Shown here one piece after another: positions 20,467-31,300 of a stretch of DNA of 64,000 nt. The first letter of the stretch is position 1; every line of letters starts with the position of its first letter. This stretch comes from Paenacidovorax caeni (GTDB lineage Bacteria; Pseudomonadota; Gammaproteobacteria; Burkholderiales; Burkholderiaceae_C). A model generated the notes under the pieces. That model was not told the origin of the DNA, did no database searches, and was given only the letters and a program-made list of their open reading frames with translations. The stretch spans positions 122,449 to 186,448 of the forward strand of contig NZ_CYIG01000001.1 of the NCBI RefSeq assembly GCF_001298675.1. Direction: 5' to 3'. The position numbers were made by a program, and so were the translations under genes.

Positions 20467-20706
20467 TCAGCTCTTTTGTTTGGCTTCCACGTCGATGGTG
20501 GCCTTGTCAGCTGCCTGGTTGTTGGCCACTTGCCCGGCGGGCTTGCTGGCAGCCTCCTCTGCGGAGCTGCCGTCCTTCATGCCATCCTTGAAGCCCTTGA
20601 CCGCACCGCCCAGGTCGGAGCCGATGTTCTTGAGCTTCTTGGTGCCAAACACCATGACGACGATCAGCAGCACGATCAGCCAGTGCCAGATGGAAAACGA
20701 GCCCAT
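20467..20706 (-). CDS. tatA: Twin-arginine translocase subunit TatA
   Basis: Pore-forming subunit. 79 residues: [25 protein letters not shown] with the FGTKKL hinge, the conserved amphipathic helix ([15 protein letters not shown]) and an acidic/polar tail. First gene of tatABC, 90 nt after hinT on the same strand. Confidence 0.95.
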   Translation of the reverse strand: MGSFSIWHWLIVLLIVVMVFGTKKLKNIGSDLGGAVKGFKDGMKDGSSAEEAASKPAGQVANNQAADKATIDVEAKQKS

Positions 20707-20796
20707 GAAATTCTCCTAACGAATCCGTTCATTGTAGAGGGCGGATATGACACCACCCGCACATACCCGGACGGGCGTCCGGGGCGTGGAACCCCG

Positions 20797-21153
20797 TCAC
20801 CCCTTGAGCCAGGGGCGGGGGCCACCCATCACATGGATGTGCAGGTGATGGATCTCCTGGCCGCCCTCGTCGCCGGTGTTCACCACGATGCGAAAGCCGC
20901 CCTGCGGGTAGGGGCCGCAGCCCTGCTCCAGCGCCAGCTTGGGTGCCAGGGCCATCATGCGGCCCAACAGCGCCTCGTGCCCAGCGTCCACCTGGGCCAT
21001 GGAGGGCACGTGGCGCTTGGGCACCATGAGGAAGTGAACCGGCGCCCAGGGGTGGATATCGTGGAACGCAAAGACGTCGTCGTCCTCGTAGACTTTTTTC
21101 GACGGAATCTGGCCGGCGATGATCTTGCAGAAGATGCAGTTCGGATCGTGCAT
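20797..21153 (-). CDS. hinT: HIT-family nucleotide hydrolase (HinT-like)
   Basis: Purine nucleoside phosphoramidase-type protein. 118 residues with the CIFCKI N-terminal cysteine pair and the histidine triad HLHIHV near the C-terminus. It sits between the patatin gene and tatA in a co-directional run that, in related genomes, follows hisE. Confidence 0.93.
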   Translation of the reverse strand: MHDPNCIFCKIIAGQIPSKKVYEDDDVFAFHDIHPWAPVHFLMVPKRHVPSMAQVDAGHEALLGRMMALAPKLALEQGCGPYPQGGFRIVVNTGDEGGQEIHHLHIHVMGGPRPWLKG

Positions 21154-21165
21154 GGTGAAGTCGGG

Positions 21166-22206
21166 TCAGGGAATGTCGGCAAGGTTGATGGTCGGACGCA
21201 GGCCCACATCGGCGGCATGCGCGCGCAGCCAACGCTCGCCCTCGGCGCGGCCCAGCGCGAACAGCTGGCGCACAAAGGCCAGGTCGGCGCGCGCCTTGCT
21301 GGCAGCGCCAAAGCCCTGCAGCAGCGCGCCGCCGTCAATGCGGTGCAGGCGCACGTCCTTGTAGCGCCGGGGGTCGAGCCGGCCTTCGGCCAGCAGCCGG
21401 CGCACGAACTCGATGGCGCGCATCTCTGCCAGCAGGCTGGCGTTGAACGTCACCTCGTTGGTGCGTTCCATGATGTCCTGCGCCGTCTCCGGCAACGTGT
21501 GGTGCTCGATCGGGTTGATCTGCACGAGCAGGATGTCGGCACATTCCGTGTGGTAGATCAGCGGGTGCAGGGCCGGGTTGCCTGAGTAGCCCCCGTCCCA
21601 GTAGTGCTCGCCGTCGATTTGCACCGCCTTGAACAACAGCGGCAGGCAGGCCGAGGCCATGACGGCGTCGGCCGACAGGCGCGGCCCCGAGAAAATCTCG
21701 CCGCGCCCCGTGCGCACGTTGGTAGCGCACACGAACACCCGGGGGCCGCGTGCGCCGCGCACGTGGCACAGCGCGTCGAAATCCACCTCGCGCTCCAACA
21801 GGCGGCGCAGCGGATTGATATCGAGCGGGTTGGTCTGGTACGGCGACAGCCACTGCGCCATGAGGCCGAGCACCGGATTGCCCTGCAGCGGCACACCCCA
21901 CAGCAAGCTGCCCAGCGTGCCCACGCCCTCCCACAGCCGCGCCAGGGTCTGGCGCGCCAGCGCGCAGCCCGCAGCGTGCGCGTCGCGCGTGTCCTGGTGC
22001 TGCAGCGCGGCCTGGGCGAAGCCATGGGCCACGGCCACGGCGTTCATGGCACCAGCACTGGTGCCACTGATGCCCTCGAACGCAAAGCGCCCGTCCTCCA
22101 GCAGTGCATCCAACACGCCCCAGGTCAGTGCGCCGTGCGAGCCCCCGCCCTGCAGCGCCAGGTTCAGGGGAGCCAGCGGGGCCGCGCGGGTGGTGTCTTC
22201 AGGCAT
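21166..22206 (-). CDS. Patatin-like phospholipase
   Basis: 346-residue alpha/beta lipase of the bacterial patatin group. Seen: the oxyanion-hole GGGSHG, nucleophile elbow GTSAG (Ser at about residue 51) and the catalytic dyad Asp in the DGG motif (YWDGGYSGN). No signal peptide is seen, so it acts in the cytoplasm or is exported by other means; substrate unknown. It overlaps the small membrane protein upstream by 8 nt and precedes hinT by 12 nt. Confidence 0.9.
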   Translation of the reverse strand: MPEDTTRAAPLAPLNLALQGGGSHGALTWGVLDALLEDGRFAFEGISGTSAGAMNAVAVAHGFAQAALQHQDTRDAHAAGCALARQTLARLWEGVGTLGSLLWGVPLQGNPVLGLMAQWLSPYQTNPLDINPLRRLLEREVDFDALCHVRGARGPRVFVCATNVRTGRGEIFSGPRLSADAVMASACLPLLFKAVQIDGEHYWDGGYSGNPALHPLIYHTECADILLVQINPIEHHTLPETAQDIMERTNEVTFNASLLAEMRAIEFVRRLLAEGRLDPRRYKDVRLHRIDGGALLQGFGAASKARADLAFVRQLFALGRAEGERWLRAHAADVGLRPTINLADIP

Positions 22207-22585
22207 GAACCGGGCGGTTCTGGTTCATGGCCACCATGCCGCGCACGATGCGGTACAGGAACCAGATGGAGATCAGCCCCCAGGCGATCCAGCCCGGGGC
22301 GAGGAACAGCAGCCACAGCGGTGCCGTGACCAGGTACAACACCCCGGCCCACAGCACGGTGCGGATGCGCCAGGAGAAGTGCGAACCCTGCCAGGTGCCC
22401 TCGGCGTCGCCGCGCTTCACCAGATCGAGCACCAGCGCGATGATGAGCAGCGCCGCGCTGGGCTGCGCGCCGGGCACGACGGCGGCCACAGCGACGATGA
22501 GGTGCAGCACATAGCTCACCCAGCCCCAGGCCTTCAGGCCCTCGGCTTTTTCTTCGCTGGTCTGCACGTCGATGATGTCACTCAT
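22199..22585 (-). CDS. Small membrane protein, DUF4870-like
   Basis: 128 residues with three to four hydrophobic segments ([59 protein letters not shown]). Function unknown. It is translationally coupled at both ends: a 4-nt overlap with hisE upstream and an 8-nt overlap with the patatin gene downstream. The DUF4870 label is from overall character and the hisE neighbourhood, not a search. Confidence 0.75.
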   Translation of the reverse strand: MSDIIDVQTSEEKAEGLKAWGWVSYVLHLIVAVAAVVPGAQPSAALLIIALVLDLVKRGDAEGTWQGSHFSWRIRTVLWAGVLYLVTAPLWLLFLAPGWIAWGLISIWFLYRIVRGMVAMNQNRPVHA

Positions 22586-22971
22586 GGAGAGCCCTCCTCG
22601 GTGGCCCGCGCAAGCGCCTTGCGCAGGGCTTTTTCCTCGATGCCGCTGGTGCCTTCACGGCGCTCCAGCTCGGCAATCACATCCGCGGGCGCGAGGCCGT
22701 AGTGGGCCAGCGCCACCATGGAGTGGAACCACAGGTCGGCCACCTCGTACAGCAGCTTGGACTTGTCCGCGCCATGGTCAACATCCTTGGCGGCCATGAC
22801 AACCTCGGTCGCCTCCTCGCCGATCTTCTTGAGGAAGGCGTCCGGCCCCTTGTGCAGCAGGCGCGCAACGTAGCTTTTGTCGGGGTCGCCGGCCTTGCGG
22901 CTTTCGATGACGGCGGCAAGACGCGCGAGCGCGTCTTGCGACGCGGGGGCCAGGGAATCGTTGGAACGCAT
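22582..22971 (-). CDS. hisE: Phosphoribosyl-ATP pyrophosphatase HisE
   Basis: Second step of histidine synthesis. 129 residues of the all-alpha MazG-like fold with the [12 protein letters not shown] metal-binding motif and the [12 protein letters not shown] helix. Separate from HisI, which is 5 nt upstream. Confidence 0.94.
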   Translation of the reverse strand: MRSNDSLAPASQDALARLAAVIESRKAGDPDKSYVARLLHKGPDAFLKKIGEEATEVVMAAKDVDHGADKSKLLYEVADLWFHSMVALAHYGLAPADVIAELERREGTSGIEEKALRKALARATEEGSP

Positions 22972-22976
22972 AGCTC

Positions 22977-23366
22977 TTACTTGTAGATGGATTCAGGGTC
23001 TTTCAAGACCGGATCGACAGCCTGCCACACGCCGTCCTTGAGTACGCTGAAGAAACAGCTATGGCGCCCCGTGTGGCAGGCAATGCCAGGCGCGTGGCCC
23101 AGCTGCGTCACCTTGAGCAACACCACGTCGCTGTCGCAGTCGATGCGGATCTCGTGCACGGTCTGCACATGGCCGGACTCCTCGCCCTTGAACCAGAGCT
23201 TGCCGCGCGAGCGGCTGAAGTACACGGCGCGGCCCAGCTCGGCCGTCTTGGCCAAGGCCTCGCGGTTCATCCAGGCGAACATCAGCACGTCGCCCGTGCC
23301 CTGCTCCTGCGCGATCACGGGCACGAGGCCCTGCGCATCCCATTTGACTTGATCCAACCAGTTCAT
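22977..23366 (-). CDS. hisI: Phosphoribosyl-AMP cyclohydrolase HisI
   Basis: Third step of histidine synthesis, zinc- and magnesium-dependent ring opening. 129 residues: FAWMNREAL near the N-terminus, the Mg-binding DCDSDVVLL region, and the zinc ligands in CHTGRHSCF. It lies between hisF and hisE. Confidence 0.95.
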   Translation of the reverse strand: MNWLDQVKWDAQGLVPVIAQEQGTGDVLMFAWMNREALAKTAELGRAVYFSRSRGKLWFKGEESGHVQTVHEIRIDCDSDVVLLKVTQLGHAPGIACHTGRHSCFFSVLKDGVWQAVDPVLKDPESIYK

Positions 23367-23377
23367 GCTCTTGAATA

Positions 23378-23423
23378 TGTAGCTGCTTGCGCGCTCTGGA
23401 CAAGCGCTAGAGGCAAATTTGGC
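23378..23423. repeat. Comamonadaceae short interspersed repeat, copy 5
   Basis: Copy in the hisF-hisI gap: tagctgcttgcgcgctc / gacaagcgctagaggc, complementary arms with mismatches. It lies inside the hisF-hisI-hisE transcription unit. Confidence 0.65.
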
Positions 23424-24203
<780 letters not shown>

Positions 24204-24265
24204 GCGCCGGCACTCTGAAGGTTGGGAACAAGGTGTGCAAGATACCACGGGCGGGCCCGCCGTGC

Positions 24266-24362
24266 GCTACTAAAAAAATAGCTGGTTGCGCTTGGCATTC
24301 CTTGATTTCCATAGTGATTGATAGAAAAAACAAGGCCTAACAAGCGCTACCAGCTATCAATC
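24266..24362. repeat. Comamonadaceae short interspersed repeat, copy 6 (extended, island boundary)
   Basis: Unusually long copy: left arm atagctggttgcgcttg (from about 24269) pairs with the right arm caagcgctaccagctat (to about 24358) across roughly 55 nt of AT-rich filler, with one mismatch. It fills the gap between hisF and the epimerase gene, at one edge of the Pel island. Confidence 0.65.
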
Positions 24363-25380
24363 AAGGAGCATTGGCGAGCCTGCGCGCCTCGCCGTCCTGC
24401 CAGCGCCAGGCATCGCGGCACATGGCCTCGACGCCACGGCGCGCACGCCAGCCCAGCAGGCGCTCGGCCAGCGCGGGGTCGGCCCAGCAAGCGGCCACGT
24501 CGCCGGGGCGGCGCGCCACGATGCGGTAGGGCACCGGGCGCCCGCTGGCCTGCTCGAAGCCGCGCACCATCTCCAGCACCGACACCGGCTGGCCCGTGCC
24601 CAGGTTCACCGTCAGCAGACCCGGGTGCTGGCGCAGGTAGCGCAGCGCCGCCACATGGCCCTCGGCCAGATCGCAGACATGGATGTAGTCGCGCACCCCC
24701 GTGCCGTCCACGGTGGGGTAGTCGTTGCCGTACACGCTCAACGCCTCGCGTTGCCCCGCGGCCACCTGCGCCACGTAGGGCAGGAGGTTGTTGGGAATGC
24801 CCCGCGGGTCCTCACCGATGAGGCCGCTCTCGTGCGCGCCCACCGGATTGAAGTAGCGCAGCCGCGCGATGCGCCACAGGCCCGGCTCGGCCGCCGCCAC
24901 GTCGGCCAGCACCTGCTCCATCATCAGCTTGCTCCAGCCGTAGGGGTTGGTGGCCGAGAGCGGAAAGTCCTCGCGGATCGGCAGGCTGGCCGGGTCGCCG
25001 TAGACCGTGGCAGAGGAGGAGAACACCATGCTGCGCACGCCCGCGTCGCGCATGGCCTGCAGCAGCGCCACCGTGCCGGCCACGTTGTTGCCGTAGTACA
25101 TCAGCGGTTCGCGCACCGACTCGCCCACGGCCTTGAACGCCGCCAGGTGCACCACCGCCGAGATGGCGTGGCGCGCAAACAGCTGTTGCAGCAGGGCGAC
25201 ATCGCGCACGTCACCCTCGACAAAGGCGGGCGCCTGGCCCGTAATGCGCGCCACCCGCTCCAACACCGAGGGCCGGCTGTTGCTGAAGTTGTCCACCACC
25301 AGGTACGGCTCACCCGCCTGGGCCAGGGCCACGCAGAGGTGCGAGCCGATATAGCCACAGCCACCCGTCACAAGAATCAC
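24361..25380 (-). CDS. UDP-hexose 4-epimerase (GalE/PelX-like)
   Basis: Extended SDR that interconverts UDP-glucose/galactose or the N-acetyl forms. 339 residues from a GTG start at 25380, chosen for the aaagagg site 6 nt upstream. Seen: the TGGCGYIGS dinucleotide motif, a Ser/Thr catalytic region (SSSATVYG) and YGWSK (YxxxK). At the position of the substrate gatekeeper (Tyr299 in E. coli GalE, Cys307 in human GALE) it has Cys298 (GDVAACWAD), which in the family allows UDP-GlcNAc/UDP-GalNAc. It is divergent from pelA, so a role supplying UDP-GalNAc for Pel, as described for PelX, is likely but inferred. Confidence 0.85.
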   Translation of the reverse strand: MILVTGGCGYIGSHLCVALAQAGEPYLVVDNFSNSRPSVLERVARITGQAPAFVEGDVRDVALLQQLFARHAISAVVHLAAFKAVGESVREPLMYYGNNVAGTVALLQAMRDAGVRSMVFSSSATVYGDPASLPIREDFPLSATNPYGWSKLMMEQVLADVAAAEPGLWRIARLRYFNPVGAHESGLIGEDPRGIPNNLLPYVAQVAAGQREALSVYGNDYPTVDGTGVRDYIHVCDLAEGHVAALRYLRQHPGLLTVNLGTGQPVSVLEMVRGFEQASGRPVPYRIVARRPGDVAACWADPALAERLLGWRARRGVEAMCRDAWRWQDGEARRLANAP

Positions 25381-25435
25381 ACGGCACCTCTTTCTTCTGC
25401 ACCACCGTGACAAACCACAGCAGAAAATTCAACTA

Positions 25436-25484
25436 TTGTTAACAAATGAATGATTTGCAAAATCTATTTGCATCTTAATAGAAT
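25436..25484 (+). promoter_or_regulatory. Candidate pelA promoter region
   Basis: AT-rich stretch in the 158-nt gap between the epimerase gene and pelA, in strong contrast to the GC-rich surroundings. Contains a perfect palindrome ttgttaacaa (25436-25445), an imperfect one gatttgcaaaatc (25452-25464), and a sigma70-like pair ttgcaa (25455-25460) / tagaat (25479-25484) with 18-nt spacing. Which protein binds is not known. Confidence 0.45.
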
Positions 25485-25538
25485 CGCCCGAACTCCCGCC
25501 TCCAGGATCTCTTTTTGCCCGCCACTGAATCTATCGCA

Positions 25539-28373
25539 ATGACGACGCTCGCCATGGCGCGGCACCTCGGACTGCGCCTGGGGCGAGGCCTTGTGCGCCT
25601 GCTGGCCTGCGGGCTGCTGCCCACTGCCTTGCATGCGGCCACGCCGGCCGTCGCGCTGTACTACGGTAATGCGCTGCCGCTGTCTGACTTCCGCGCGTTC
25701 GACATCGTGGTCGTCGAACCGGACCACGCCGCCCACCCCACCGGCAACGCCCGTGCGCAACTCGCGCCCACGCGCTTTTACGCCTACGTCTCGGTGACCG
25801 AAGTGCTGCCTGCGCGCGCGCACTACGCCGAGATTCCGCCGGCCTGGAAGTTCGCGCGCAACAAGGACTGGCAGTCCGACGTGATCGACCAGAGCGTGGC
25901 CGACTGGCCCGACTTCTTTGCCAGCCGGGTGGTGGCCCCGCTGTGGGAGCGCGGCTACCGGGGCTTCTTTCTCGACACCATGGATTCCTACCGCCTGGCG
26001 GCGCAGTTCGACGAACAGGCCCAGCAAGACGGCCTGGTGCGTGTGATAGAGACCCTGCACCAGCGCTTTCCCGGCATCCGGCTCATCCTGAACCGTGGCT
26101 TTGACATCGTGCCGCGCGTGCGCGACAAGATCGAGATGGTGGCGGCCGAGTCGCTGTACCGCGGCTGGAACGCCCGCACCCAGCGCTACGAGGACGTCAC
26201 CCCCCAGGACCGCGCATGGCTGCAGGCACAGCTGCGTACCATCCAGCAGCGCGACGGCCTGCCCGTGCTGGCCATCGACTACGCGCCGCCGCACGACCGG
26301 GCGCTGGCGCGCGCCACGGCCGCGCGCATCGCCGCCGACGGGTTCATCCCCTGGGTCAGCGACGCGGCCTTGTCCACCATCGGCATCGGCAGCATCGAGC
26401 CCGTGCCACGCCGCGTGCTGGTGGTCTACAACGGCGCCGAGACGCCCTCGCTCAACTATTCGCTGGCGCACCGCTTCCTGCAGATGCCGCTGAACCACCT
26501 CGGCTATGTGGTGGATTTCGCCGACATCCGCGAGGGCGCGCCGCCCGCCGTCGGCCGGGACCGCTACGCCGGGGTAGTGACCTGGTTCACCGGCTATGTG
26601 CCGGAGGACCGCGTGGCGCCCCTGGCGCGCTGGCTGCAGGCGCGGCTGGACGAGCAAATGCCCTTGCTCGTGCTGGGCGACTTTGGCTTTCTGCTCACGC
26701 AGTCGCTGTCGGAACGGCTGGGTATTCAGCCCGTGCGGGCCAACGGGCCGCAACGCATCGTGCACACCAGCCCGCTGCTCGGTTTCGAGGCCGACCCCGA
26801 GCCGCTCGACGGCCCCCGCTTTGTCTGGAACGCCCCGCAAGCGCCTTCGGATGGTGCGCAGCCGCTGGTCGAGCTACGCAACGAACGCGACCAGGCGTTC
26901 CTTGGCGGCGCCCTCATGCCCTGGGGCGGCTTCCTGGCCAACCCGTTCGTGACCGCCGAGGTGCCCGGCACCGAGTTCTCGCACTGGGTGGCCGATCCTT
27001 TCGCGTTGCTGCAGCGCAGCCTGCGCCTGCCCGCGCTGCCCGTGCCCGACGCCACCACCGAGAACGGGCGCCGCATGCTGTTCGCCCACGTGGACGGCGA
27101 CGGCTTCGCCTCGCGCGCCGAACTGGCCGGCAGCCCGCTGGCCGCCGACGTGATGCGGCGCGAGATCATTGAGAAGTACCGCATTCCCCACGCCATCTCG
27201 GTCATCGAGGCGGAAACCGCGCCACACGGCCTGTACCCGGAACTGAGCCCACAGCTCGAAGAGGTGGCACGCAAGATCTTCCAGCTGCCGCATGTGGAAA
27301 TCGCCAGCCACACGTTCTCGCACCCGTTCCTGTGGGACACCAAGGTGCGCCACGGCGTCTTCGGCGACAAGTCGGAGGCGGCCGAGGGCCTGCACGTGCC
27401 GGGCTACACCATGGACCTGCGGCGCGAGATCGTCGGGTCGAGCCAGTACATCAACGAGCGGCTGGCGCCGCCGGACAAGAAAGTGCGCATCCTGCTGTGG
27501 TCGGGCGATACCGCGCCCAATGCCGAAGCACTGGAGATCACCGAGCGCGCCGGCCTGCTGAACATGAACGGCGGGGACACCTCCATCACCGACAACGTGC
27601 CCACGCTGACCGAGGTCGGCCCCCTGGGCATCACGAAGAACGGCTTCCTGCAGGTGTACGCCCCGATCACCAACGAAAACATCTACACCTCCCTGTGGAA
27701 AGGGCCGTTCTATGGCTACCAACGGGTGCTGCAAACTTTTGCACTGACCGAATCGCCGCGCCGCCTCAAGCCCGTTGATATTTATTACCACACGTACTCG
27801 GCCAGCAAACGCGCCGGCCTGAACGCATTGCACAAGGTCTACAGCTGGGCCGTGGCGCAGCCGCTGCACCCGGTTTTCCCTTCGGAGTACATCTACAAGG
27901 TGCAGGACTGGCATGGCATGGCCATCGCACGCGATGGCGCAGGTTGGCGCATCCGCGGCAATGGCGCATTGCGCACCGTACGCCTTCCCGCAGCCCTCGG
28001 TACACCGCTGCCTGCCACGAGCCAGGGCGTGGCCGGCTGGCGCGAAGGCCCCGAAGGCAGTTACGTGCACCTCACGGGCGGCGACGCCTGGCTGCGCAGC
28101 GGCACAGCCGCCCAGCCCGCCGCACGCCCTTCGCTGTACGAGGCCAATGCGCGCCTGACTGCCTGGCAGGCCGAGGGCACGTCGGTACGCTTCTCGCTGC
28201 AAGGCCATGCGCCTCTGGAGTTCAGCCTGCGCGACGCTGGCGCCTGCCAGGTGCGCGCCGATGGCCGTGCGCTCAGCCCCCTTTCTTCATCCCGTGCCTC
28301 CGGCCCTGCCGCGCGCGCCTACCGGCTCTCCCATGCTGCAGCAGACATCCAGGTTCAATGCCCAGCCCGCTGA
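25539..28373 (+). CDS. pelA: Pel polysaccharide deacetylase / glycoside hydrolase PelA
   Basis: Periplasmic bifunctional enzyme that deacetylates and trims nascent Pel (partially de-N-acetylated alpha-1,4-GalNAc/GalN polymer). 944 residues, near the 948 of P. aeruginosa PelA. Seen: signal peptide ending near ALHA, a GH166-type TIM barrel (about 35-290) with FFLDTMDS and a probable catalytic Glu204 (AAESLYRGW), a middle domain, and a CE-type deacetylase with Asp519/Asp521 (HVDGDG) and His591/His595 (HTFSH), then a C-terminal beta domain. Start at ATG 25539 is preferred over a TTG at 25515; ATG 25554 is also possible. First gene of the operon; overlaps pelB by 41 nt. Confidence 0.96.
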   Translation: MTTLAMARHLGLRLGRGLVRLLACGLLPTALHAATPAVALYYGNALPLSDFRAFDIVVVEPDHAAHPTGNARAQLAPTRFYAYVSVTEVLPARAHYAEIPPAWKFARNKDWQSDVIDQSVADWPDFFASRVVAPLWERGYRGFFLDTMDSYRLAAQFDEQAQQDGLVRVIETLHQRFPGIRLILNRGFDIVPRVRDKIEMVAAESLYRGWNARTQRYEDVTPQDRAWLQAQLRTIQQRDGLPVLAIDYAPPHDRALARATAARIAADGFIPWVSDAALSTIGIGSIEPVPRRVLVVYNGAETPSLNYSLAHRFLQMPLNHLGYVVDFADIREGAPPAVGRDRYAGVVTWFTGYVPEDRVAPLARWLQARLDEQMPLLVLGDFGFLLTQSLSERLGIQPVRANGPQRIVHTSPLLGFEADPEPLDGPRFVWNAPQAPSDGAQPLVELRNERDQAFLGGALMPWGGFLANPFVTAEVPGTEFSHWVADPFALLQRSLRLPALPVPDATTENGRRMLFAHVDGDGFASRAELAGSPLAADVMRREIIEKYRIPHAISVIEAETAPHGLYPELSPQLEEVARKIFQLPHVEIASHTFSHPFLWDTKVRHGVFGDKSEAAEGLHVPGYTMDLRREIVGSSQYINERLAPPDKKVRILLWSGDTAPNAEALEITERAGLLNMNGGDTSITDNVPTLTEVGPLGITKNGFLQVYAPITNENIYTSLWKGPFYGYQRVLQTFALTESPRRLKPVDIYYHTYSASKRAGLNALHKVYSWAVAQPLHPVFPSEYIYKVQDWHGMAIARDGAGWRIRGNGALRTVRLPAALGTPLPATSQGVAGWREGPEGSYVHLTGGDAWLRSGTAAQPAARPSLYEANARLTAWQAEGTSVRFSLQGHAPLEFSLRDAGACQVRADGRALSPLSSSRASGPAARAYRLSHAAADIQVQCPAR

Positions 28374-31300
28374 GCGGCCAGTCCTGGCCCCAGCCTGGCT
28401 GATCGTGCTCCTGGCCGGTCTGATCGGCGGTGCGCTCTGGCTGCTCTATCCGCGGCAGGATCTGGAGCGGCGCCTGGCCACGGCCACGGCCGACACCGAC
28501 ATCGCGCTGTCGGTGGTGTACCTGGAGAACCTGCTGCGCAGCGACCCGGCCAACATGCAACTGCACCTGCTGCTGGCGCGCCAGCACCTGCTGCTGGGGG
28601 AACTGCCCGAGGCGCGCGAGGAGCTGCAACGCGTGCGCGGCAGTTCCGACCCGCAGATTCAGCGCGAGCTGGCATGGCTGGACTGGGAGCTCGACTACGC
28701 CGGGTACATCGCCCTCGCTGCGGATAGCGAGGAGCGCGCCCGCCTGCGCCCGGTGATGAAGCAGAAGCTGCAGGCACTGCGCCGCTACGACTGGCCCGCC
28801 GACCGGCTGGCGCGCCTGGGCCAGTGGGGCGCACAGTTCCACGACCCGGCCTTCGCGCAACAGAGCGCGCGTGAACTGGCCGCACGGCAGGCCGACCCCG
28901 AAGAAGCCGCCCGCCTGTACGAACAGGCCGCGCGCGAGGCCCTGGGCGTTTCCGACTACGAAACCTGCGCCCAGCTCTACATCCTGGCGCGGCGCACCAC
29001 CACCGATCCGCAGCACGCCAAGGCCTACTTCCTCGCTGCCCTGGACGCACTGCAGTCCGGCAACCGGCTGGCCGACGCGGTGGCCCTGGGCGAGCGGGAG
29101 ATCGGCGTACTCATCGATGACCCCCAGGTGCTGCTGCGCATGACCGAGCTGGCCCGCGCCGCTGCGCGACCGGACGTGGCCGACCGCTACGTGCGCAAGC
29201 TCCTGCGCATGGCCCTACTGCGGCCCGCCGAGGACGCACCGGCCCCACTGCAGGTGGCAGCCCGTCCGTTCATGCAGCCCGCCGCGCTGCGCGCGCAGGC
29301 ACCGCGCCAAGCGCCCGTGTTCGACGACGGCGCGCACTGGCTGCTGCCCCCAGGCAGCACCACCAGCCCGGCGCTTGGCCCTTGGCGCATGGTGCGCGCA
29401 GCCGAAGGCAAAGCGGCAGCGCAGCCCCACGCACCTGGCCTGCCCTTCGACGACAAGGTCTACAGCCTGGCCTACGAGGTTTTCCTGGAAAACCGCAAGC
29501 AGGACGACGCCTGGGCCATTGCGCGCGCCGCCGTGCGCCAGCGGCCGCAGGACATCGCCTGGCGCGAGCGCCTGGCGCGGGTGTCGGAATGGACGGAGCG
29601 CGCCGACGTGGCCTTGGAGAACTGGCTCGCCATCGCGCAGCAGACGCAGCGCCCCGATGCCTGGCAGGCGGTCCTGCGCATCGCCCCCGGACAGTTCGAC
29701 GACGCCGCGCTGGCCCAGGCCCTGCTGTACCAGCTGCGCAGCCGCCCGTCCGACATGCGCCTGGTGCGCGAACTGGTGGCTGCCTACGAACGCCTGGGCG
29801 AGCCCCAGCACGCCATCGACTACCTGCAGGCGCACGGCCAAGGCGTCGAGGCCCAGGAACTGCTCGCCCAGTTGGCCGAGCGGGCCGGACAACCCGAACT
29901 GGCGCTGCAGCAGTGGCGCAAGCTCTTCGCCCAGCCCGACACCCTGACACCCCAGCGCGCCATGCAGGCCGCCGTGCTGGCCCTGCTGCTGCGCCAACCA
30001 CAGCTCGGACTGCCCTGGCTGGAAGCCGCACGCCACGGCGATGTGCCCCAGGCACAGGCCCAAGACTACTGGCGCCTCACCGGCCAGCTGGCCGACAGCC
30101 GCCAGCGCCAGGCCCTGGCCGTGGAGGCCTACCGCAAGCTCATCACGCTGCCCGAGGCCGAGCCCTCCGACTTCGAGGCGCTGGTGCGCCTGCTGCGCAG
30201 CGACTACCCGCTGGAAGCGGCGCGCATCAGCGAAATGGCGTGGCAGCGCTACGCCCAACCGGAATACCTGGTGGACGCGCTCACCTTCCACGTCAGCCGC
30301 AGCCGCTGGGCCGACACCGCCCGCCTGGTGCACGACGTGGACGCCCCGACGTCCGCACAGCGGCAGGCCGCCGCCGCGCTGCTCGCCACGCCCGAGTACC
30401 TGCGCCTGGCGGGCACCTACTACCAGAACACCGGCGCCACTGGCCGCGCGCGCGCCTACTTCGAGAACGGCCTGCGCGCCGCCCCCAGCTCCACCGACAT
30501 GCGCAGCGCCCTGCTCTGGCTGTTCATCGACAGCAACGACGCTGCAGCGCTGCGCCAGTTGCTCGCCACCCACGAGGTGCGCTGGAGCGCGGACCCGGAG
30601 CTGCACGACTCCCTGGCCTCTGCCTACCAGGCCCTCTCCCTGCCGCAGACGGCGCTGGACCGCTACCTGACGCCGCAGCTGCACGCGCACCAGAGCGACT
30701 TCCTGTGGCTCATGAACTATGCCGACGCGCTGGACCAAAACCAGCAGGCCGACCAGGCCTGGCGCCTGCGCCGCCACCTTTTGGCGCAGCAGCGCCAGCA
30801 GATGCATGCGGCCTCGGCCGCCGAGGCACGCCAGCGCTGGCTGACCGAGGAGGGGCTGGACACCACGCGGCGCATCGCACGCGCGCGCCTGCTGATGACG
30901 CAGCGGCCCGGCGATCCAGCCCTGGCCATCCTGCGCGAGCTGCTGCGCCTCGACCAGGACGCGGAAGACAGCCTGTCGAACGCGGCGGCAGAAACCGCCA
31001 TCGGCTGGTTGCAAGACGCGGGCGAATACACCGCCGAGCGCGGCTACCTGTGGCACCAGTACGCGCGCGCCCACGGCCTGCGCGCCAACCGCCCGCTGTG
31101 GGCTGACATCACCGTGGCCCTGGCCGAGGACGACAAGGCCGCCACGGGCCAGCTGCTGCAGGAATTCGACGAGCGCCTGCCGCGCTACGACCGCGTGAAC
31201 GCAGCCGCTGCCGTGCATGACGTGCGACTGGCCCAGAGCGCCGCTTTCGAGACCCAGCACGACCAGCACGACGATGCCCCGTTGCACCTGCAGCTCACCG

